Shown: piece by piece, positions 1 through 5,622 of the stretch | Layout of the letters: each line of letters begins with the position of its first letter | Position numbering within the stretch: position 1 is the stretch's first letter | Assembly: GCF_937997465.1 (NCBI RefSeq) | Contig: NZ_CALKTQ010000193.1 | Location: 1-7,588 of the forward strand | DNA length: 7,588 bases | Direction: 5' to 3' | From: an uncultured Campylobacter sp. | Lineage (GTDB): Bacteria; Campylobacterota; Campylobacteria; Campylobacterales; Campylobacteraceae | Position numbers and translations under genes: made by a program | Notes under the pieces: generated by a model | What the model saw: only the letters and a program-made list of their open reading frames with translations | What the model was told of the DNA's origin: nothing | The model's database searches: none

Positions 1-65
1 ATTTGCTCGGCTCATTCTATTTAATTTTTTATCTAAAATCTACATTCGTAACTCACTTATTTTCT

Positions 66-1628
66 ATGTTTGTACTAATAGAAAAAATTTTAAAAAAAAA
101 TTTAAAAAATTTTTTAGAGTACGTTGCAAATAAATTTAAGCTTGAATATATTGATTTAGATGATATTGATATAGACTATAAACTTTGTGAAAAAGCTCCT
201 TTAAATCATTTAAAAACCTATAGTGCTCTACCTATTAAGGAAGATGAAATTGCCGTTTATGTTGCTTTTAAAAATCCATTTGATATGTCTGCGCAAGATA
301 GACTGCAATCTATTTTTAATAGAAAACTCTTAAAAATAGTAATAACCGATCCATCCAAAATAGATAAATATTTAAGTAAAATAGAGCTAAATGATAGCGT
401 AAAAGGCATAGTTACCGAGATAAGAAAGGAGCTATCCTCTACTGCGGTAGTAGGTGGAAATACAAATGAAAATAGCTCCGGCATATTAAAATTGATCGAA
501 GTTATTTTACGAACCTCGATAGTAAGTCGCGCAAGCGATATACATATCGAAGCTACTACAACAAACTGTGTCGTGCGAGGCAGGATCGACGGTATGTTGG
601 CTGAGCTTTTTATTTTTGACAAAGACCTTTTTCCGCCCCTGGTATCACGCATGAAGCTACTGTCGAATATGGATATAGCAGAGCGAAGAAAGCCGCAGGA
701 CGGTCGTTTTTCGGCTCAAGTAGCCGGCAAAGAGTATGATTTTCGTATTTCAACCTTGCCGATACTACACGGCGAAAGCATAGTTTTGCGTATTTTGGAT
801 AAATCAAAAGTTCTAATTAGTCTTGAAAATTTAGGTATGCATCCAAGTACTTTTGATAAATTTAATAAAGCAATGAAAGCACCTTACGGCATTATATTAG
901 TGACAGGGCCAACTGGGTCTGGTAAAACAACAACTCTTTATGCTGCATTAAATGATATAAAAAGTGTAGAGACAAAAATAATAACCGTCGAAGATCCAGT
1001 AGAGTATCAGCTAAATATGATCCAGCAAGTCCACGTAAATGAAAAAGTCGGACTTACCTTTGCTTCAGCTCTTCGATCCATTTTAAGGCAAGACCCAGAC
1101 ATCATAATGATAGGCGAGATCAGAGATCAAGAGACTCTTCGTATAGCTATCCAAGCTGCACTTACCGGTCACTTGGTATTTTCGACGCTTCACACAAACG
1201 ATGCAATAAGCGCCGTCACCAGAATCGCCGATATGGGAATAGAGCCGTATTTAATTAGCGGCGCATTGGTGGCGATAGAGGCCCAAAGGCTTGTTAGAAA
1301 ACTATGCCCAAACTGCAAACAAAAAACCGTTTTGCCGCCAAATTTACATGAACAATTTCAAGACTTCTTGCCGCAAGATTATCAGTTTTATAAACACGTC
1401 GGTTGCGATCAATGTTCTCAAACAGGCTATGTAGGGCGAGAGATGATAAGTGAAGTTTTACCGATAAGCGATAGAATTTCAGCGATGATAGCAAACGGCA
1501 CTACAAAAGAGGAAATAAAAAAAGTAGCATACGAAGAGCATTTTATAGATATGTTTAAAGATGGTATTATTAGAGCCGCAAGGGGCGTAACAACGATAGA
1601 TGAAGTATTTAGGGTAGCTAAGGTATGA
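66..1628 (+). CDS. ctsE: Transformation-system traffic ATPase CtsE (GspE/PilB family)
   Basis: Cytoplasmic hexameric ATPase of the type II secretion/type IV pilus-like machine; in Campylobacter the Cts version powers DNA uptake during natural transformation. Numbered from the ATG at 66 (520 aa): an MshEN/T2SSE_N-like N-terminal domain (about 15-105), then the ATPase core with Walker A GPTGSGKT (281-288), Asp box E309-D310-P311, Walker B DIIMIGEIRD (345-354) and His box with H369 and H376. Two CxxC pairs (C414/C417, C447/C450) form the zinc tetracysteine seen in GspE/PilB. All catalytic motifs are intact. The frame is open to base 3 (TTG), but those 21 extra residues are hydrophobic and low-complexity, and length favours 66. 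No clear Shine-Dalgarno precedes 66, so the start is less certain than the gene. The 5' third is extremely AT-rich with an A9 tract at 92-100. The ctsF start overlaps its stop. The symbol rests on family plus the Campylobacter context; gspE/pilB would be the generic name. Confidence 0.9.
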   Translation: MFVLIEKILKKNLKNFLEYVANKFKLEYIDLDDIDIDYKLCEKAPLNHLKTYSALPIKEDEIAVYVAFKNPFDMSAQDRLQSIFNRKLLKIVITDPSKIDKYLSKIELNDSVKGIVTEIRKELSSTAVVGGNTNENSSGILKLIEVILRTSIVSRASDIHIEATTTNCVVRGRIDGMLAELFIFDKDLFPPLVSRMKLLSNMDIAERRKPQDGRFSAQVAGKEYDFRISTLPILHGESIVLRILDKSKVLISLENLGMHPSTFDKFNKAMKAPYGIILVTGPTGSGKTTTLYAALNDIKSVETKIITVEDPVEYQLNMIQQVHVNEKVGLTFASALRSILRQDPDIIMIGEIRDQETLRIAIQAALTGHLVFSTLHTNDAISAVTRIADMGIEPYLISGALVAIEAQRLVRKLCPNCKQKTVLPPNLHEQFQDFLPQDYQFYKHVGCDQCSQTGYVGREMISEVLPISDRISAMIANGTTKEEIKKVAYEEHFIDMFKDGIIRAARGVTTIDEVFRVAKV

Positions 1629-2872
1629 AATTTTTTGAAGTTGAGTATATGGCCAACGGTCGTCGCCAGAAGATGACTTTAAAGGCAAACAATAGAAGCG
1701 AGGCGCAAGCCTTAGCAAAAACAAAAAAAGCCGGCGTAATAGTAAAAGTAGGAGAAACAAAAAGCGTCCCGCTAGAAGAACAATTTGCTGACATGATAAG
1801 CAAGGCATCGGTCCTTTTAGGCGGTTCAAAAATAAAAATAAATAATTTAATTGCAGCTTTTAGGCAATTAAGCGTTATGACAAATGCAGGAATTTCAATC
1901 CACGACAGCATCAAGGAAGTATCTAAATCAACAGAAGACAAAAGGCTTAAGGCCATATTTGCAACCCTAAACGATGATCTCAACCAAGGTCAAAGTCTAA
2001 CAGATGCCATAACCAAATTTAAAGGCGAGCTTGGTGACGTAGTTATTGCTATGGTAAAGCTTGGCGAAAGCACAGGTAATATGTCTGAGTCGCTCCATAA
2101 ACTATCAGATATTCTACAGGAAGTTTGGGAAAATCAGAGAAAATTTAAAAAAGCTCTCAGATATCCGATTATAGTAATGTCTGCTATGGCGATAGCTTTT
2201 ATTATACTGATGATATACGTTGTTCCTCAGTTTAGGGAGATATTTGAACAACTCGGAGCTAAACTGCCTCTTCCTACAATTATTCTTCTTTCTATCGAGA
2301 GTGCATTAAGTAATTACGGTTTATATATATTAGTCGGTTTTATAACCATAATATATGCTATCAGATATTTATACAAAAGCAATGATGATTTTAAATATAA
2401 ATTTGACAAATTTATGCTAAAAGTTTATCTAATCAACAAAATTATATTCTACTCAACAATGAACAGATTTAATCTTATTTTTACAGAGCTTGTAAGAGCA
2501 GGTATTCCAATTGCTGATGCACTTGAGACGGCAACTTTAACAGTAGAAAACCAAGACATACACGATAAGCTTGCCACAATCAAAATTGCTGTTCAAAGAG
2601 GCGTATCATTGACGGAAGCTTTTCGGGATACTCAGCTTTATGAGAGTATGCTTATTCAGATGCTAAGCGCAGGCGAAAAAGGCGGTGCAATAGATGCTAT
2701 GCTTGAGAAAGTAACCGATTATTACAAAGCTAAATTTAGCGACCTGGTTGATAATATTTCAAGCTATGTGGAACCAATCATGCTTTTATTTATGGCAGGC
2801 ATGGTTATACTCTTAGCGCTTGGTATTTTTATGCCTATGTGGGATCTTGGAAATGCAGTTCAAGGACGATAA
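1625..2872 (+). CDS. ctsF: Transformation-system inner-membrane platform protein CtsF (GspF/PilC family)
   Basis: Polytopic inner-membrane protein that forms the platform on which the CtsE ATPase acts to assemble the pseudopilus for DNA uptake. At 415 aa it has the usual family length. It has an N-terminal cytoplasmic segment, two tandem T2SF domains (about 75-200 and 278-403) and three membrane segments (about 181-200, 231-250 and 383-403). The repeated family pattern is visible as RQLSVMTNAGISIHDSI (80-96) in the first domain and FTELVRAGIPIADAL (286-300) in the second, and as KLGESTGNM (145-153) against SAGEKGGAI (348-356). The ATG overlaps the ctsE stop as ATGA (1625-1628), so translation is probably coupled; an AAGG lies only one base upstream of the ATG. 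No terminator separates it from the next gene, 24 bases on. Nothing appears broken. Confidence 0.92.
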   Translation: MKFFEVEYMANGRRQKMTLKANNRSEAQALAKTKKAGVIVKVGETKSVPLEEQFADMISKASVLLGGSKIKINNLIAAFRQLSVMTNAGISIHDSIKEVSKSTEDKRLKAIFATLNDDLNQGQSLTDAITKFKGELGDVVIAMVKLGESTGNMSESLHKLSDILQEVWENQRKFKKALRYPIIVMSAMAIAFIILMIYVVPQFREIFEQLGAKLPLPTIILLSIESALSNYGLYILVGFITIIYAIRYLYKSNDDFKYKFDKFMLKVYLINKIIFYSTMNRFNLIFTELVRAGIPIADALETATLTVENQDIHDKLATIKIAVQRGVSLTEAFRDTQLYESMLIQMLSAGEKGGAIDAMLEKVTDYYKAKFSDLVDNISSYVEPIMLLFMAGMVILLALGIFMPMWDLGNAVQGR

Positions 2873-2886
2873 TTAAAACAACAATT

Positions 2887-2894
2887 AAGGAAAG
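2887..2894 (+). promoter_or_regulatory. Ribosome binding site of the PAS gene
   Basis: AAGGAAAG lies just upstream of the ATG at 2897 and fixes that start. The 24-base gap after ctsF has no hairpin or evident -10 box, so the PAS gene is most likely read from the ctsEF transcript. Confidence 0.7.
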
Positions 2895-2896
2895 AA

Positions 2897-3400
2897 ATGC
2901 AAAATAATTTACATGAACGTCAAGTTAGTGCAGATGCGTTTTTGGTTTCAAAAACCGATACGAAGGGAAAAATAACTTATTGCAATATCCCTTTTGCTCA
3001 AATAGTCGGTGCAAAAGGTAATGAGTTGATCGGGAAACCGCATAATATCGTGAGGCATCCAGATATGCCGCGCGTTGTTTTTAAAATTTTATGGGAGTAT
3101 GTAAAAAATAAAAAAGAGGTTTTTGCCTATGTTAAAAACAAGAGCTTTGACGGTTCATTTTACTGGGTATTTGCAAACGTTACCGCTTCTCTTGATCAAA
3201 ATGGCAACATTATCGGTTATTATTCGGTTAGACGAAAGCCGAATCCAAAAGCCTTAGAAATCATTATCCCGCTTTACAGGCAGCTCTTGGAAGCTGAAAA
3301 GAGCGGTGGCATGGAAGCCTCATCTAAGCTTCTTGATAATATTTTAAAAGAAAAAAACAAGAGCTATGACGAGCTAATGAACGACTTACAAAGATTATAA
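2897..3400 (+). CDS. Small Aer-like PAS domain sensor protein, likely FAD-binding
   Basis: A 167-aa soluble protein that is essentially one PAS domain (about 13-115) plus a charged C-terminal helix (about 118-167). It closely resembles the PAS domain of E. coli Aer and Campylobacter CetB/CetC: SKTDTKGKITYCN (18-30), ELIGKPHN (43-50), RHPDMP (53-58), VKNKSFDGSFYWV (79-91) and GYYSVRRKP (107-115). In Aer the RHPD region and nearby residues bind FAD, allowing redox or energy sensing; FAD binding here is inferred. The residue matching the Trp of the Aer KGEPW segment is F76, a substitution I believe is common in this phylum. There is no transducer domain, so it must signal through a partner. The obvious one is the receptor encoded 10 bases downstream, as in the split CetA/CetB system. 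I do not assign cetB because the partner differs from membrane-bound CetA. Confidence 0.88.
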   Translation: MQNNLHERQVSADAFLVSKTDTKGKITYCNIPFAQIVGAKGNELIGKPHNIVRHPDMPRVVFKILWEYVKNKKEVFAYVKNKSFDGSFYWVFANVTASLDQNGNIIGYYSVRRKPNPKALEIIIPLYRQLLEAEKSGGMEASSKLLDNILKEKNKSYDELMNDLQRL

Positions 3401-3407
3401 AAGGAAA
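3401..3407 (+). promoter_or_regulatory. Ribosome binding site of the receptor gene
   Basis: AAGGAAA starts directly after the PAS stop codon and ends three bases before the ATG at 3411. It supports that start and close co-expression of the two proteins. Confidence 0.75.
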
Positions 3408-3410
3408 ATC

Positions 3411-4673
3411 ATGTTTTTTAAAAAAGAAAAAGTAAATTACGATGAAATTTTAAATGTGGTCGAACAGGCTAGAAACGGCTTTTTGGAACCTAGAATTTTA
3501 CAGATAGATCCAAACTCTCAAATCGGCAAAATAGCGCTTGGGATAAATGACTTACTCGATCAAATCGAAGCTCTGCAAAGAGAGATGGGTACTTGCGTCA
3601 AATCGGCCGAAAGCGGGATAACTTATAGAAATATCTTCACAGAGGGTTTTCGCGGTCTTTTTAGAACCAACGCCATATCCATGAGCGAGGGCGTCGAGGG
3701 TATAAAAGCCGGGCAAAAAGGTAAAACCAGAGGCATACTCTCCGAAAAATTTAGCGAGCTCGGCAACGGAAACGACGGTATTTTAGAAGTACAAAACGAT
3801 CTAAATCAGAGCATTAAAAATTTAACCCAAATTTCAACCATGGCGCAAGATACTTCGGTAAAGGCCAACGAAAGCATGTCGGCCGTAAGTGAACTTAGCC
3901 AAAATATGGGCAACCTAGAGCATCTCATCACAGAGTCTACCGAAGCTATTAAAAATTTAACCCACAGAACCGAGGAAATCTCATCGGTCGTAAATTTAAT
4001 CAAAGACATTGCCGAGCAAACAAACCTACTCGCCCTTAACGCAGCTATAGAAGCGGCACGCGCCGGCGAGCACGGACGAGGCTTTGCCGTAGTCGCGGAT
4101 GAAGTGCGAAAACTAGCCGAAAATACACAAAAAGCTACAAGCGAAATCGGCATAAATATCCAAACCTTACAACAACAAACAAACGATCTAAACGACAACT
4201 CCAACAAAATCACGCAAATAGCGCAAGTCGCAAACGTAAGCGTGTCTAAATTTAGAGATGCCGTGAACGTATTTAGCCAGGGTGCTACACAAAGCGCAAA
4301 AATCTCAAAATACGTCGAAAACAAAACAATCGGTATCATCGGCAAGATCAACCGAGTAACGTATCTGCAGACCGCATACGGAAACGTCATCAACGAAAGA
4401 GGCGATGACGAAAATATGCAAAAACAAACGCAAAATTTAAACGCATGGTACGAGAGTGCGGCGGCGTATTTTGCAAATTCAAAAAGCTTCGAGAAGGCAA
4501 GCGCTCCCGCAAAACAAATAAGCGATCTAGTAAAAGCTAACCTAGACGACTCAAAAAATGGTTACAATATGAACGATATCCAAAAATTTGTCGATAGATT
4601 CGCCAAGGTCAAACAAGCAAGCGGTGAGATATTTAAGATAATAGACGTAACGATCGAAGAAAGCGTAAAGTAA
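3411..4673 (+). CDS. Soluble methyl-accepting chemotaxis-type receptor with degenerate CZB-like C-terminus
   Basis: A 420-aa cytoplasmic chemoreceptor, with no membrane segment or periplasmic sensor. Residues about 10-60 (ARNGFLEPRI ... GKIALGINDLLDQIEAL) look HAMP-like; 61-105 may be a second linker of that kind. The signalling hairpin spans about 125-300, with the conserved tip around IAEQTNLLALNAAIEAARAG (200-219) and GRGFAVVADEVRKLAE (222-237), which contacts CheA and CheW. There is no C-terminal NWETF-type pentapeptide. Residues 311-375 match the spacing of the CZB zinc-binding domain (Hxx[Y/F/W/L], then CxLGxW, then HxxxH), but the ligand positions are R315, Q341, A367 and S371. The domain is therefore probably metal-free. 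The upstream PAS protein is the likely sensory partner. The strong hairpin at 4681-4716 ends the unit. The family call is sure; the partner and the CZB origin are inference. Confidence 0.92.
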   Translation: MFFKKEKVNYDEILNVVEQARNGFLEPRILQIDPNSQIGKIALGINDLLDQIEALQREMGTCVKSAESGITYRNIFTEGFRGLFRTNAISMSEGVEGIKAGQKGKTRGILSEKFSELGNGNDGILEVQNDLNQSIKNLTQISTMAQDTSVKANESMSAVSELSQNMGNLEHLITESTEAIKNLTHRTEEISSVVNLIKDIAEQTNLLALNAAIEAARAGEHGRGFAVVADEVRKLAENTQKATSEIGINIQTLQQQTNDLNDNSNKITQIAQVANVSVSKFRDAVNVFSQGATQSAKISKYVENKTIGIIGKINRVTYLQTAYGNVINERGDDENMQKQTQNLNAWYESAAAYFANSKSFEKASAPAKQISDLVKANLDDSKNGYNMNDIQKFVDRFAKVKQASGEIFKIIDVTIEESVK

Positions 4674-4680
4674 CGTTATA

Positions 4681-4716
4681 CAAAATTTGAGCCAAAAACA
4701 TTTGGCTCAAATTTTG
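4681..4716 (+). terminator. Strong hairpin terminator after the cts/PAS/receptor operon
   Basis: Perfect 16-bp inverted repeat: CAAAATTTGAGCCAAA (4681-4696), loop AACA, then its exact complement (4701-4716). It begins 7 bases after the receptor stop. The 3' arm ends in ATTTTG followed by CTCTTT, so the U-run is weak and partly inside the stem. The symmetric arms could also act on transcription from the right. Confidence 0.75.
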
Positions 4717-4793
4717 CTCTTTAGCATTACTTTAAACCAAAAATCCATTCTATAAAATTTTGCAAAAATCCATTTTGAAAGCTTTACATCATC

Positions 4794-4825
4794 AAAAACT
4801 ATAGAGCAAATTTACGCCCTCTATA
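4794..4825 (-). terminator. Possible terminator on the minus strand
   Basis: TATAGAG (4800-4806) and CTCTATA (4819-4825) form a 7-bp stem with a 12-base loop. On the minus strand it is followed by G and five T (complement of 4794-4799), an intrinsic-terminator pattern for transcripts coming from yqeY. The stem is AT-rich and it lies about 230 bases beyond the yqeY stop, so the call is weak. Confidence 0.35.
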
Positions 4826-5006
4826 AACACAATTGGCTTCAGCAAAATTTATACTAGATATCGCAAACTTAGCAAATTTACTTCGCGCCAATCACAAGCC
4901 GCACGCTATAAGCTCTCCAAATTTGACCAAAAACAGCAATTATTTGCCGTGTTGCGTCAAATCTCATAAAGGCAAACCTACCTAAAAGCAAGCTTGCCCT
5001 TCTATA

Positions 5007-5044
5007 AAATTTGACCAAACCCCAAAGCAAATTCGGTCAAATTT
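5007..5044 (-). terminator. Candidate hairpin downstream of yqeY
   Basis: AAATTTGACC (5007-5016) pairs perfectly with GGTCAAATTT (5035-5044) around an 18-base loop, starting 10 bases past the yqeY stop on the minus strand. The arm exits into TTTATAGA, so the U-tract is short. It is placed well for yqeY but is only moderately convincing as an intrinsic terminator. Confidence 0.45.
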
Positions 5045-5054
5045 AAATGCAAAT

Positions 5055-5492
5055 TTAGCCCAGCAACCTCTTTGCGCACTCGCTTATACTCTTGCCGTCG
5101 CTTCTAGCGCCTATTTTTTCTTTCGCAGCTTTCATCACGGTGCCGATATTTGCACCCTCGCCTAGCCCGACGATGATCGCTTTTATCTCAGCCTCCAGCT
5201 CGTCTGCGCTTAGTTGCTTTGGCAGATAGCCGCTTATAATATCGATCTCTTTTTGCTCGTTTTGCGCCAGATCGTCCCTGCCGCCGTTTTTGTACTGCTC
5301 GATAGAGTCCATGCGGCGTTTGATCTGGGTTTGTAGGATCGGTAGCACCTTTTCGTCGGTCATCTCGATACGCTCATCGACTTCGACTTGTTTGATGACT
5401 GAGTTTATGAGCCTTAGCGTGTCGCGGCGAAAGTTATCTTTTTCTTTCATCGCAGTCTTGATATCGTCTAAAATTTTCTCTCTGATAGTCAC
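5055..5492 (-). CDS. yqeY: GatB/YqeY domain protein
   Basis: A 145-aa soluble protein of the YqeY family. It corresponds to a free-standing form of the C-terminal tRNA-binding domain of the GatB amidotransferase subunit; the cellular role is not firmly known. Family blocks run along its whole length: an N-terminal helical part with MKEKDNFRRDTLRLINS (15-31) and EVDER (37-41), a middle block RRMDSIEQYKNGGRDDLA (59-76) with EIDIISGYLPKQLS (82-95), and a C-terminal block IGTVMKAAKEKIGARSDGK (116-134). The length is normal and nothing is missing. Translation starts at GTG (5490-5492), supported by AAAGGAG five bases upstream and a TATAAT box further up. It is divergent from the phosphate permease and convergent with the receptor operon, so it is probably monocistronic. 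No functional link to its neighbours is evident. Confidence 0.93.
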   Translation of the reverse strand: MTIREKILDDIKTAMKEKDNFRRDTLRLINSVIKQVEVDERIEMTDEKVLPILQTQIKRRMDSIEQYKNGGRDDLAQNEQKEIDIISGYLPKQLSADELEAEIKAIIVGLGEGANIGTVMKAAKEKIGARSDGKSISECAKRLLG

Positions 5493-5497
5493 TTTTT

Positions 5498-5504
5498 CTC
5501 CTTT
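5498..5504 (-). promoter_or_regulatory. Ribosome binding site fixing the yqeY GTG start
   Basis: Read on the minus strand this is AAAGGAG, five bases before GTG. The next in-frame ATG (residue 15) would remove part of the conserved N-terminal helix, so GTG is the start. Confidence 0.8.
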
Positions 5505-5520
5505 AAATTTAAGTGGGCAA

Positions 5521-5526
5521 ATTATA
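5521..5526 (-). promoter_or_regulatory. -10 box of the yqeY promoter
   Basis: On the minus strand the sequence reads TATAAT, 28 bases before the GTG. Campylobacter housekeeping promoters usually have a good -10 box and AT-rich upstream DNA without a conserved -35, and that is what is seen here. Confidence 0.6.
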
Positions 5527-5587
5527 ACGAAGCTAAAATTTAAAGCTAATAAAACCGCCTAAATTTGGCTTGCTTAAGAAAAATATA

Positions 5588-5595
5588 GCTATAAT
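5588..5595 (+). promoter_or_regulatory. -10 box of the pit promoter
   Basis: GCTATAAT contains a perfect TATAAT (5590-5595), 27 bases before the TTG start, giving an expected transcript start near 5602 and a short leader. It is back-to-back with the yqeY -10 box, 63 bases apart. Confidence 0.6.
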
Positions 5596-5610
5596 TAACC
5601 ATTCATTTTT

Positions 5611-5617
5611 AAAAGGA
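5611..5617 (+). promoter_or_regulatory. Ribosome binding site fixing the pit TTG start
   Basis: AAAAGGA lies five bases before TTG at 5623. The first in-frame ATG is residue 45, inside the second membrane segment, so TTG is the only credible start. Confidence 0.75.
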
Positions 5618-5622
5618 CTTGC

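Larger units (their letters stand above)
4674..5054. other. Convergent non-coding spacer, AAATTT-rich
   Basis: This 381-base region lies between the receptor and yqeY, which converge. I see no gene or RNA of known type. It holds the receptor terminator, two hairpins oriented for yqeY, a 12-base direct repeat CAAAAATCCATT (4738-4749 and 4763-4774), the 13-mer TTCTATAAAATTT at 4748-4760 and 5000-5012, and AAATTTGACCAAA at 4919-4931 and 5007-5019. AAATTT itself starts ten times between 4683 and 5051. Confidence 0.8.

Noticed and set aside
2972..3241. Loss of FAD binding suggested by Phe in place of the Aer Trp at residue 76
   Set aside because: The RHPDMP core and the rest of the Aer-like pattern are intact, and I believe this Phe is common in PAS proteins of this phylum, so it is not evidence of loss.
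3806..4393. 195-codon open frame on the minus strand inside the receptor gene
   Set aside because: It lies entirely opposite a well-supported chemoreceptor coding frame, has Cys/Ser-rich content typical of antisense translation of MCP helices, and has no promoter or ribosome site.
4988..4997. GCAAGCTTGC palindrome followed on the minus strand by TTTT
   Set aside because: With a realistic loop only three base pairs remain, too few for a terminator.
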